Positions 36,859 through 44,837 of a stretch of 64,000 bases of DNA are shown here, piece after piece (the first letter of the stretch is position 1; the number at the start of each line of letters is the position of its first letter). Position numbers and translations under genes: made by a program. Below the pieces are notes generated by a model. That model was not told the origin of the DNA. It saw only the letters and a list, made by a program, of their open reading frames with translations, and did no database searches. The stretch is from Massilia sp. WG5. Lineage in GTDB: Bacteria; Pseudomonadota; Gammaproteobacteria; Burkholderiales; Burkholderiaceae_D. The DNA is taken from assembly GCF_001412595.2 (NCBI RefSeq), contig NZ_CP012640.2, positions 2,914,001 to 2,978,000 of the forward strand. Direction: 5' to 3'.

Positions 36859-38913
36859 TCAGCGGCCCCGCGCCCGCGCCGCTTCGGCCAGCACCTCGTT
36901 GACCTGGTCCAGGTCGGCCGGCTTGACGAGGTAATGGTCGAAGCCGGCCTGCTCGGCCTCCTTGCGGTCCTGGCTCTGGCCGTAGCCGGTCAGGGCGACC
37001 AGGGTGGCGTCCGCGCTCTCGGGCTGGGCGCGCAAGCGCCTGGCCAATTCGTAGCCGTCCAGGTCGGGCAGGCCGATGTCGAGCAGCAGCACTTCGGGAC
37101 GCTCACGGCGCGCGCGTTCGAGCGCGCCCATGGCATCGTATTCGACGCAGACCGCATGGCCCTGCACTTCGAGCAGCGCGGCCAGCATCTGGGCGGCGTC
37201 GACGTTGTCGTCGACCACCATCACGCGCAGTCCGCCCGGCTCCTGCATGACGGCGCCGGCGGCGTCTTCGTCCGCCGCGTCGGCCGGCGTCGCCAGGCGC
37301 GGCAGGCAGATACAGAATTCGCTGCCCTGCCCGAGGCCGTCGCTATCGGCATGCACGGTGCCGCCATGCAGGGTGATGAGGCTCTTGACCAGGGCCAGGC
37401 CGATCCCGAGCCCGCCCTGGGAACGGTCGGGGGTGCGCTCGGCCTGGGTGAACAGGTCGAAGATGTAGGGCAGGATGTCGGGCGCGATGCCGACCCCGTT
37501 GTCGCGCACCGCGACCAGCACGCGCTGATCGTCGACCGTCACCGACAGCGTGATGCGGCCGCCCGGCGCGGTGTACTTGGCGGCGTTGTTGAGGATGTTC
37601 GAGATCACCTGCACCAGGCGGGTGCGGTCGCCGATCACGTGGGCGCTGCGGCCCGACAGCTGCAGCGTGAGCGAGTGGCGGCGCGCATCGACCAGCGGGC
37701 GCACCTGCTCCACCGCGGCGGCCACGATCACGTTCAGGTCGAGCTCTTCCTTCTCGAGCGTGACCAGGCCGCGGGTGACGCGCGAGACGTCCAGCAGGTC
37801 GTTCACCAGGTCGGTCATGTGCGAGGCCTGGCGCACGATGATCTCGCTGGCGTTGGCGATGTTCCTGGCATCGAGGCTGCCGATCTTCAGCAGCTGGGCC
37901 GCGGTCATGATCGGCGCCAGCGGATTGCGCAGCTCGTGGGCCAGCATGGCCAGGAACTGGTCCTTCTGGCGGTTCGCCGCGCGCAGCTCGTCCTCGACCT
38001 GCTTGCGCTGGGAGACGTCGCTGCCCTCGACGAAGATGCCGGAGACGGCGCCGTTGGCGTCGCGGATCGGCTGGTACACGAAGTCGATGTAGCGCTCCTC
38101 CAGCGGACCGTCCGGCTCGCGCTGCAGGCGCACCGGCAGGGCATGGCCGACGAAGGGTTCGCCCGTGCTGTAGACGCGGTCGAGCAGCTCGAAGAAGCCC
38201 TGCCCGACCACTTCCGGCAAGGCCTGGCGCGCCGCCTTGCCGACGATCTGGCGGTGGCCGATCAGCTGCAGGTAGGACTGGTTGGTCAGCTCGAACACGT
38301 GCTCGGGCCCGCGCAGCACGGCCATGATGCCGGGCGCCTGCTCGAACAGGGTGCGGAAGCGCTCGTTTTCCTCGTTGCGGTATTTCTCGGCCAGCACCTG
38401 GTCGGTGACCTCGACGCAGGCGCAGTGCATGCCCTGGATGACGCCATGTTCGTCGCGTACCGGCGAATACGAGAAGGTGAACCAGGTCGGCTCGTCGTAG
38501 CCGTGCCGGTTCATCACCAGCAGCAGGCGGTCGACGTAGGTGGCCTCGCCGTTCAGCGCGCGCTCGATGAAGGGCTCGATGTCGCTCCAGATCTCGGACC
38601 AGATGTCGTGGAAGCGCGCGCCCATCGCGCGCGGATGCTTGTCGCCGAGGATCTCGCGGTAGGGATCGTTGTACAGGAAACCGAGTTCCCCGCCCCAGGC
38701 GACGAACATCGGAAACTTCGAGTTCAGCATCAGCCCGACCACGGTGCGCAGCGCCTGCGGCCAGGTGCGTGGATGCCCCAGCAACGAGTCGCTCCAGTCC
38801 CGCGTGCGCATCAGGGCGCCGGCCTCGCCTCCACCGCTCAGGAACATGAGCGAGCCGGCAAGGCTATCGGTGTCGTGCGAAGGGATGTCAGGCCGCGGAG
38901 CGTGTTGTTGCAT
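36859..38913 (-). CDS. Hybrid PAS sensor histidine kinase with C-terminal receiver
   Basis: A soluble 684-residue hybrid kinase. Two PAS-like domains (about 60-190 and 205-310) precede HisKA with acceptor His326 (LAHELRNPL). The HATPase domain (NAAKYTAPGGRITL, VRDNGVGIAPD, GGLGIGLAL) follows. A receiver domain has acceptor Asp612 in LLLDIGLPDLDG. With no TM segment it should sense a cytoplasmic signal through PAS. The ATG at 38913 was taken in place of a TTG two codons earlier. No separate partner regulator is adjacent. Confidence 0.92.
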   Translation of the reverse strand: MQQHAPRPDIPSHDTDSLAGSLMFLSGGGEAGALMRTRDWSDSLLGHPRTWPQALRTVVGLMLNSKFPMFVAWGGELGFLYNDPYREILGDKHPRAMGARFHDIWSEIWSDIEPFIERALNGEATYVDRLLLVMNRHGYDEPTWFTFSYSPVRDEHGVIQGMHCACVEVTDQVLAEKYRNEENERFRTLFEQAPGIMAVLRGPEHVFELTNQSYLQLIGHRQIVGKAARQALPEVVGQGFFELLDRVYSTGEPFVGHALPVRLQREPDGPLEERYIDFVYQPIRDANGAVSGIFVEGSDVSQRKQVEDELRAANRQKDQFLAMLAHELRNPLAPIMTAAQLLKIGSLDARNIANASEIIVRQASHMTDLVNDLLDVSRVTRGLVTLEKEELDLNVIVAAAVEQVRPLVDARRHSLTLQLSGRSAHVIGDRTRLVQVISNILNNAAKYTAPGGRITLSVTVDDQRVLVAVRDNGVGIAPDILPYIFDLFTQAERTPDRSQGGLGIGLALVKSLITLHGGTVHADSDGLGQGSEFCICLPRLATPADAADEDAAGAVMQEPGGLRVMVVDDNVDAAQMLAALLEVQGHAVCVEYDAMGALERARRERPEVLLLDIGLPDLDGYELARRLRAQPESADATLVALTGYGQSQDRKEAEQAGFDHYLVKPADLDQVNEVLAEAARARGR

Positions 38914-39016
38914 GGTCAAGACTGGTGGGACGAATATCCCAAGTTTGCCATATTTTCAAGAGGCGAGCCGCACATACCGCTGCCGCCGGGTTCCACGCTC
39001 CCGGCGGCAAGGACCG

Positions 39017-40543
39017 TCAACGGCACTGGCACCCGTTCAGCCGGTCCGGCGGCACCAGGCCGTGGTCGAAGACGTAATTGGCAATCCCGTTACCCTGCTC
39101 GATGCCCTCCAGGTTGAACTGCCAGTGCACGCCGAGGTAGACACGGCTGGTGCCGTTTTCCAGCTCGGCCTGCGACAGCGACGAAAAGGTGCGCGGCTTC
39201 CATGGCCGTACCCAGCCCTCGTTGTCGCGGGTCACGCCGTTCCACTCGTCCGATACGAGGGTAAAACTGATCTTGTCGGTGCCGTAGAAGCGGCGCAGTG
39301 TCTGGAACATCGCGCCGCCGAAGCTGGCATGGCCCGAGGGATAGGCCGGGAACGGTGGGGTGAAATCCGGGTTGCGGGTGTTGCTTGCCTGCGCGCCCAG
39401 CGGCGTCCAGCGTGGGTCGGCATGCGTGTCCGGATTACCGTCGCCCTTGCCGGTCGGCCCGGTGCCCGGATCGGCCTCGCGGATGCCGGTTACCGGACGC
39501 CAGAAGTCATAACGCCACTTGTCCTTCCAAGCTGCAATGCCGGCATCGGCCATGGCCACGTTGGCGAGCGCGAACAGGCGCGCCAGCTCGACCGGATCGG
39601 TGGTGCGGCCCTGCGCAACGCGCTGGAGGATCAGGTTGTACATGCACGGCGGCGTGCCGAGCCAGGGACTGCCGTCGTAGCTCCAGTAGATCCCGATCCA
39701 GGTCTGCTCGGGCGTGCGCACGGCAGGTGTGATCCTGCCGTCGCCACCGAGCCGCTTGACCTGTTTGAAGGCGCGAGTGTAGGCGTCGCTCGTCAGCGAA
39801 GGCGGCGGCGGTACGCTGAACTTGTCGACGGACGGCACCGCGAACGGGCGCACCTCGCCCCAGGTGACGCCGACCGCAGCCCTGCTCATGCTGACCGGAT
39901 CGGGCCGCCACTTGCCCGGCTCGTTGCTCGGGAAATAGTCGACCCCGACGGTCCGGTTGGTATTCGCGGAATTGTCAGCGGCGCGCAATGCCAGGATGGC
40001 GGCCGCGGCCCGGCGCCCGAGGTCGATGCCGTTCCATTTCGCCCGCCCCGCCGGGATGCGGGCCAGGTCGTCCGCCAGCCATTTGTCGAAACCCGCCTTC
40101 TGCGCCGGCCACAGCGCGGCCAGGGCGTCGTGTGCGGCCTGGGCGACGGCGGCGTCGGGCGAGGTATCCGAGGGCGCGCGCGGCAGGCCGGCATAGCTCG
40201 GGTAGCGTCCTGCGATCGCGTTAATGGCGTCGAACATCGCCAGCTGGACGATGGCCATCGCGCGGCTGCCGTAGGTGGGTCCGGGCTGCTCGAGATAGGC
40301 GCGGTTCTCGCCGGCGGCCGGCGGCACGTAATCGAGCTGGACTGCCTTGACGGTGGCATTGTTCCAGAACATCACGCGACGGGTGGTTCCCGCGTCGCCG
40401 ACGCGGACCGTAGCCAGCGCCGCGCCCTGCTGCTCGGCCGCGGCCAGGTTCGCGCCCGCGCTGGGCATGTCCTGCGCTTGCGCAGCCAATCCCGCGGCCA
40501 GCAAGCCGGCCAGGCAGGCATATCTTCTCCACAGCAGTTTCAT
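39017..40543 (-). CDS. Exported vanadium-dependent haloperoxidase-like/PAP2-superfamily protein
   Basis: The 508-residue product has a signal peptide ending AQAQ. It carries the three PAP2/haloperoxidase active-site blocks: a Lys in GKWRPDP, YPSGHASFGGAMF (catalytic histidine and phosphate/vanadate binding), and SRVYLGVHWQFNLEG (Arg and His). This spacing is that of vanadium haloperoxidase relatives more than of small lipid phosphatases. True halogenation activity needs testing. AAGGAGAGGCGCC precedes the ATG. It is alone, next to the decayed island to its right. Confidence 0.85.
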   Translation of the reverse strand: MKLLWRRYACLAGLLAAGLAAQAQDMPSAGANLAAAEQQGAALATVRVGDAGTTRRVMFWNNATVKAVQLDYVPPAAGENRAYLEQPGPTYGSRAMAIVQLAMFDAINAIAGRYPSYAGLPRAPSDTSPDAAVAQAAHDALAALWPAQKAGFDKWLADDLARIPAGRAKWNGIDLGRRAAAAILALRAADNSANTNRTVGVDYFPSNEPGKWRPDPVSMSRAAVGVTWGEVRPFAVPSVDKFSVPPPPSLTSDAYTRAFKQVKRLGGDGRITPAVRTPEQTWIGIYWSYDGSPWLGTPPCMYNLILQRVAQGRTTDPVELARLFALANVAMADAGIAAWKDKWRYDFWRPVTGIREADPGTGPTGKGDGNPDTHADPRWTPLGAQASNTRNPDFTPPFPAYPSGHASFGGAMFQTLRRFYGTDKISFTLVSDEWNGVTRDNEGWVRPWKPRTFSSLSQAELENGTSRVYLGVHWQFNLEGIEQGNGIANYVFDHGLVPPDRLNGCQCR

Positions 40544-41144
40544 GGCGCCTCTCCTTGAAGTTCATGCACGATGGATGAGTCCGAGGATGAGCATAAGGAT
40601 GCGGCCGCCGTCATACAACGGCGTCCAAGCCGGAGCTTGAGGCAGCTAAAGGTCGTTGACGGCCAACAATGGCTCTGGGGAAGCGTTCCAGAGTCGCCAG
40701 CTGCAGACGGCGCAGGCTATCGGCCCGCACATGCCGCTGCGCAGCCAAAGGGCGGGCGCCAGGAGGCGCATCTCGCCAACCCCGGGCTGCTGAACCGGCA
40801 GGTCGACCAGCACGCCCTTCGACCATCCGCCGCCGGGCAACTGATGCGATAAGGTCGGGTTGCTTACGACCATCGCACTCCACGGACAGAGCGCTGCGGG
40901 CGATTGCCTGGTCTAGTGTATCGAGATCGGTTTGAGAGAGGGCCATGCTGCCGAGGTAACGTGGTGGCCGTCTCATTTCTCGGAAAGTGAGACTACTTCC
41001 TGCCGCCATTCTCAGCGGCACGCAAAGTCAATCCATGCCTTCATGGCTATCCCCACTGTCGGTATTTCTTACATATCGAGCAGGATTTAACGATTAAGCA
41101 TCCAACAATTATAATTTCCTTTTAGAAATCATATAGTTGCGTTT
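40544..41144. other. Intergenic region between the haloperoxidase gene and the PEP-CTERM gene
   Basis: About 600 bp without an intact gene. Its left part is GC-rich like the chromosome and contains a short coding fragment at 40860-40946. From about 41030 rightward it becomes sharply A+T-rich. No repeat, tRNA or transposase was seen. Confidence 0.6.
40860..40946 (-). pseudogene. Possible remnant of a phage gpW-like head-tail joining protein
   Basis: A frame beginning MALSQTDLDTLDQAIARSA and running to CDGRK resembles the N-terminal part of small phage gpW-type proteins (a helix DLDxLxxAIxxG, then a beta strand ending DGR). After this point the family's usual YRSxxEL segment is missing and the frame runs on as Arg/Pro-rich sequence. 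There is no clear ribosome binding site. It may be chance. Confidence 0.25.
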
Positions 41145-41161
41145 TTGGCACGTTTATTGCT
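41145..41161 (+). promoter_or_regulatory. Sigma-54 (RpoN) promoter of the PEP-CTERM gene
   Basis: TTGGCACGTTTATTGCT fits the consensus YTGGCACGN4TTGCW without a mismatch: TGGCACG at 41146-41152, four bases, TTGC at 41157-41160, GG and GC 10 bp apart. It lies 33 bp before the PEP-CTERM start codon on the same strand and in the same A+T-rich DNA. Confidence 0.85.
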
Positions 41162-41193
41162 GATTAACAGTTTCCCAAATATAAAGGTTGAAT

Positions 41194-41868
41194 ATGAAAA
41201 TTTCTGCCCTCATCGCAATTTCCCTTGCATCTCTTGCAATCAATGCAAGCGCTGCACCTATTACCTACACCTCAACGCTCAACGGTTGGTACTCTAGTTC
41301 GGGCGATCATGCCAATTTCAATACCAATACCTTCACGGGCGTTATCTATGGGAATTCTTACAACAGTTTCTATAATTTCCAATTGGCCCCCGTTCCAAAA
41401 GACAAAAAGGTAGTAAGTGCATCCATCACTTTCTTTGGGGGTAACGGCCAGTATTATTCAGAGGACTCGTCCGAAACGGTAGAAATCTGGGATGCCACCT
41501 CCCAGCCGGGCAGTAATGCTTCTAACATGACCGTTTATAATGATCTGATGTCCGGCATTAAATTTGGTGAGTACACGCTCAAAGGAACAAACTACCAATT
41601 GATGCCCGAGTTTACAGTCAATCTTAGCGATGCCGCTTTTGCTGCTATCTCAGCTGGTGACTTCTTTAGTGTCGGGGCACATCTTTCGACTTCGAATCCT
41701 TCCAGGATTGAAGGTCTGTGGGCGGGGTCTGACGCTATGCCAGCAGCCATGCTTTCCGTGCAAGTTGATGACATTCCGAATGCAGTCCCGGAACCCTCCT
41801 CTATTGCATTGATCGGTCTCTCTCTAGCCGGTCTCGCAGCCGTATTGCGTAAACGTCGTGCTTCCTAA
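41194..41868 (+). CDS. PEP-CTERM sorting-domain protein
   Basis: A 224-residue exported protein. It has a signal peptide ending SASA or NASA near residue 22. A Ser/Asn/Tyr-rich beta-type body follows, with no family I recognise. The C-terminal sorting signal is VPEPSSIALIGLSLAGLAAV then RKRRAS: the PEP motif, a TM helix and a basic tail, cleaved by an exosortase (EpsH type). Base composition is visibly more A+T-rich than the neighbours and codon use differs, a sign of transfer. The ATG at 41194 follows AAAGGTTGAAT; a TTG just upstream was rejected. Confidence 0.93.
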   Translation: MKISALIAISLASLAINASAAPITYTSTLNGWYSSSGDHANFNTNTFTGVIYGNSYNSFYNFQLAPVPKDKKVVSASITFFGGNGQYYSEDSSETVEIWDATSQPGSNASNMTVYNDLMSGIKFGEYTLKGTNYQLMPEFTVNLSDAAFAAISAGDFFSVGAHLSTSNPSRIEGLWAGSDAMPAAMLSVQVDDIPNAVPEPSSIALIGLSLAGLAAVLRKRRAS

Positions 41869-41982
41869 CCAAATAAAATCCGGCACATCGAACTTCGTAC
41901 GCAGTTTTTAGTCATCGAGATATTAGCGATGAGAAGTCAAGCTTGTCCATGTCATTCGACGGCACCTCTACCGGAGCGCTGA

Positions 41983-42120
41983 TTAAACACTTTTTCTTTC
42001 TTCTTGTTTAATGATCCGGTAGACCGTCGCCCGACCGATGCCGAGCTTGCGAGCTACCTCGGATGCATTCCGGCCGTTGAATAGGTAAGCACCTCGGCCC
42101 TTAGCTGTCTGCGCCACGCC
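41983..42120 (-). pseudogene. C-terminal remnant of a serine recombinase/resolvase (HTH domain only)
   Basis: On the minus strand the frame reads AKGRGAYLFNGRNASEVARK then LGIGRATVYRIIKQEERK and stops at 41983. This is the DNA-binding helix-turn-helix of the resolvase/invertase family (consensus xxIAxxLGIxRxTVYRxL). The catalytic N-terminal domain is absent: the same frame has a stop codon about 35 bp upstream of this block. It is therefore a truncated mobile-element gene, not a working recombinase. Confidence 0.7.
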
Positions 42121-42317
42121 GACGAGCGCCGGGAATGTAGATGTCAATCCCGCTCAATTTGTGGCGCACCTCTTCCTTCAGCAGGATCAGGCCGCCCTTC
42201 GGCACTGTACCGAGCTTGTAGCCCCTCGGCGCGCAGACAGCTCGCCGGCCTGGTCTGTTCTTTCTTCCGTTCCAGCAGCGCGGTACTCGCGCAGCAGCGC
42301 AATCCAGGCAGCCAGCC

Positions 42318-42457
42318 CTAGGGAGCAAACAGGGCGTTGATCGTGAAGCTGACCGTCTCGCCATCAGCACGCACGCCATCCGACGGAAGCCGCGGACAAA
42401 CATGCGGTTCTTGTCGGTCTCGTAGTGCACGTTTAGGATGAGCAGATCCGAGACTTG
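42318..42457 (-). pseudogene. Frameshifted coding fragment of unknown family
   Basis: On the minus strand one frame gives QVSDLLILNVHYETDKNRMF and VRGFRRMACV. A second frame, after a one-base shift, gives ADGETVSFTINALFAP and a stop. The join at about residue 32 gives a protein-like stretch of about 47 residues. The pieces look like coding DNA that has lost its frame. I do not recognise the family. Confidence 0.35.
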
Positions 42458-42573
42458 CTACCAGGAATGGATAGATCCGGAGGCAGAAATTCGGCCTCAG
42501 CATCAGGAGAATTTGTGGAGCGACCTAGGGATTGTGGAGCAAATGACCAGTGTTCAGCGTACGGCTTCCACGA

Positions 42574-42647
42574 TGGAGCGGGTGAAGGGAATCGAACCCT
42601 CGTCGTAAGCTTGGGAAGCTTCTGCTCTACCATTGAGCTACACCCGC
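42574..42647 (-). tRNA. tRNA-Gly (anticodon CCC)
   Basis: The 74-nt sequence folds as a tRNA: acceptor GCGGGTG/CACCCGC, D arm GCTC/GAGC, anticodon stem GAAGC/GCTTA with a 7-nt loop TTCCCAA (anticodon CCC), T arm AGGGTTCGATTCCCT, discriminator T and an encoded CCA. The last pair of the anticodon stem (G27-A43) does not match. The mobile-element remnants lie beyond its 3' end. Confidence 0.95.
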
Positions 42648-42773
42648 GTTGCCTGCATTCTACGCGGCTTCTGACCCTTTTGACAAATTCCGACTGCCGC
42701 TCGCGTGATGCTGCTTAAGATGAGCAAACCGGGTAAATCCGCTATATTCATTCTTTCATTCAGGAAGACACTG

Positions 42774-43706
42774 ATGGCTCACTTCGACATCGGCAACATC
42801 GTGCGCGAGCTGCACGACGCCCGCCAGCAATGGCGCCAGGCCCACCGTCCCGCCGGCGAGGTGCGCGGCATCGAATTCCCCTCGCGCGACGCGCTGGTGG
42901 AAATCGTCACTCAGCTCAAGGGCGCCCTGTTCCCCCTGCGCCTGGGGCCGCCCGGCCTGCGCCGCGACAGCGAGGATTTCCACGTCGCCCATGCCCTCGA
43001 CTCCGCCCTGCACGCGCTGCTGCGCCAGGTCGAGATCGAGCTGCACTACAGCGCCGCCCTCGAGCAGCGCACCGACGGCGACATCGCCAGCCAGGCCCTG
43101 GAAGCCACCCGCGCCTTCGCCGCCGCCCTGCCCGAGGTCCGCATGCAGGTCGACAGCGACGTACTGGCCGCCTACCAGGGCGACCCGGCGGCGCGCAGCG
43201 TCGACGAAGTGCTGCTGTGCTACCCCGGCGTGCTGGCGATGATCCACTACCGCCTGGCGCACCGCCTGTACCAGCTCGGCCTGCCGCTGCTGGCGCGCAT
43301 CATCTCCGAAAGGGCGCACGCGGCCACCGGGATCGACATTCACCCCGGCGCCAGGATCGGCACCGGCTTCTTCATCGACCACGGCACCGGCGTGGTGATC
43401 GGCGAGACCGCCGTCATCGGCCAGCGCGTGCGCCTGTACCAGGCCGTCACCCTGGGCGCCAAGCGCTTCCCGACGAATGCCGACGGCAGCCTGCAGAAAG
43501 GCCTGCCGCGCCATCCGATCGTGGAGGACGACGTCGTCATCTACGCCGGCGCTACCGTGCTGGGCCGCATCACGATCGGCAAGGGCGCCGTCATCGGCGG
43601 CAACGTCTGGCTGACCCACGACGTCGCGCCGGGCGCGCGTGTCGCGCAGGCGGCGTCGCGCGAGGAGGTGTTCGAGACCTTCGGCAGCCCCGACGCCCCC
43701 GCGTAA
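42774..43706 (+). CDS. cysE: Serine O-acetyltransferase (EpsC type)
   Basis: It acetylates L-serine, the first step of cysteine synthesis. A helical N-terminal domain (residues about 1-180) is followed by the left-handed beta-helix of hexapeptide repeats with GIDIHPGARIGTGFFIDHGTGVVIGETAVIG and the loop KGLPRHPIVEDDVVIYAGATVLG. The length (310 aa) and N-terminus correspond to EpsC-type enzymes. The ATG at 42774 was chosen because of an upstream AGGAAGA and because the longer frame overlaps the tRNA-side leader. Confidence 0.94.
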   Translation: MAHFDIGNIVRELHDARQQWRQAHRPAGEVRGIEFPSRDALVEIVTQLKGALFPLRLGPPGLRRDSEDFHVAHALDSALHALLRQVEIELHYSAALEQRTDGDIASQALEATRAFAAALPEVRMQVDSDVLAAYQGDPAARSVDEVLLCYPGVLAMIHYRLAHRLYQLGLPLLARIISERAHAATGIDIHPGARIGTGFFIDHGTGVVIGETAVIGQRVRLYQAVTLGAKRFPTNADGSLQKGLPRHPIVEDDVVIYAGATVLGRITIGKGAVIGGNVWLTHDVAPGARVAQAASREEVFETFGSPDAPA

Positions 43707-43713
43707 GAGCCGC

Positions 43714-44736
43714 TTACCTGGGACTCTCGACCGTATAACCTTTGGCCTGCAGCACCGCTAGGTAGCTCTTCGGTCCCAGGATATCGCTCATCGACAGCAT
43801 GGCGACGGTGGAGGTGTTGTTGTCCAGCGCGTGCTCGGCCGCCTTCAGCCAGGACGCCAGGCGCTGTTCGCGCAGGTTCTGGAAGGCCGGATGCTTCCTG
43901 GCGGCCGGGCTGTTCAGCACGGCGTCGTGGCAGGCGTCCTCGCGCTCGGCGTAATCGAGGTTGCTGATCTCGGCGATGTTGCCATTGGCCCAGGCATTGG
44001 CGCGCATCCGCATCGCTTCCATGTCGCCCTCGAAGCGTTCGAGCGTCTTGGTAAAGCAGACCGTGTCTTCCATCTGCGAATTCTTGAAGTCTTTTAGCAC
44101 GGGCCCCGGATTGTCGAGATCGACCATGAAGTTGGTCTGCGTGACTTTCACGCCGCGCTTTTGCGCGATGCCCTCGACCTGCGCGCGCACCTCCATGCCG
44201 CCGGACAAACCGCTCTTCTTGAGCCCCGCCTCCGTCAGCTTCTGGGCCGCGAAGAAAGGCCGGTAGCGTTCGACGCCATCGTCGTCGCCGATGTATTTCT
44301 GCTTCAGCACGCCCCAGCGTGCGTAGACGTCGGCCGGCAGCACGTCGTGCAGTTGGGCGCCGTCGGGGTTCTTCGTGATGCCGATGATCGACGGCAGCGC
44401 AGTCAGCGCCTTCAGGCCGCCCAGCCAGCCGACCCTGACACCCGTGCCGGGCGGTCCCAGCACTTCCTGCGACTGCCCGATCAAACGATCGACCCGGCTC
44501 TCATCCCATTCCATCTTCGACGGCAGCGGCGCATACATGCCGAACACCCACATCACGTGGCCATCCTTCGACACTTTCCACAAACCGGGACCGGGGCGGC
44601 GTCCCTCGACCACGACCGTGGTCGGCGGGGCCGCGTCTGCCTGCTCGGCGGGCGCGGATGGCGGCTCGCTCTGCGCCAGCGCCGCAGCGCTCAGCAGACC
44701 CAGGGAAAAAACACAGGCAAGACGTGCAGCAAGCAT
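43714..44736 (-). CDS. TraB/GumN-family protein
   Basis: A 340-residue exported protein with a signal peptide ending ALAQ. The segment GLWKVSKDGHVMWVFGMYAPLPSK and the later LDNNTSTVAMLSMSDIL resemble the TraB/GumN family, in which a GxxH pattern and a catalytic Glu have been linked to a Tiki-type metalloprotease. Here the usual GT-H motif reads WVFGMYAP, so catalytic residues are not certain. AAAGGGGGCCTCG precedes the ATG. It is convergent with cysE, 7 bp away. Confidence 0.8.
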   Translation of the reverse strand: MLAARLACVFSLGLLSAAALAQSEPPSAPAEQADAAPPTTVVVEGRRPGPGLWKVSKDGHVMWVFGMYAPLPSKMEWDESRVDRLIGQSQEVLGPPGTGVRVGWLGGLKALTALPSIIGITKNPDGAQLHDVLPADVYARWGVLKQKYIGDDDGVERYRPFFAAQKLTEAGLKKSGLSGGMEVRAQVEGIAQKRGVKVTQTNFMVDLDNPGPVLKDFKNSQMEDTVCFTKTLERFEGDMEAMRMRANAWANGNIAEISNLDYAEREDACHDAVLNSPAARKHPAFQNLREQRLASWLKAAEHALDNNTSTVAMLSMSDILGPKSYLAVLQAKGYTVESPR

Positions 44737-44837
44737 CGAGGCCCCCTTTATTGTTGTGTTGCCAAAGATTACCTAAATGGCACTGGCAAGGATAGGGGTA
44801 CAACAAGATGTTACAAGCTGTGTATATATAAGAGGCC

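Noticed and set aside
33643..39117. 1824-codon open frame on the plus strand opposite the GGDEF-EAL and hybrid kinase genes
   Set aside because: Same reason: an antisense shadow of two well-supported genes. It starts inside the aspartoacylase-like gene in another frame.
40646..41021. Intact hypothetical gene in the 40.6-41.0 kb gap
   Set aside because: Overlapping frames of similar length exist on both strands, none has a good ribosome binding site, and only a 29-residue stretch looks protein-like.
42101..42430. 109-codon frame across the decayed region
   Set aside because: It fuses unrelated fragments, has no ribosome binding site, and overlaps the resolvase remnant in another frame.
40544..42573. 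Direct repeat of the tRNA-Gly 3' end as left attachment site
   Set aside because: I searched the segment for AGCGGGTGAAGGGAATCG-like sequence and saw no second copy.
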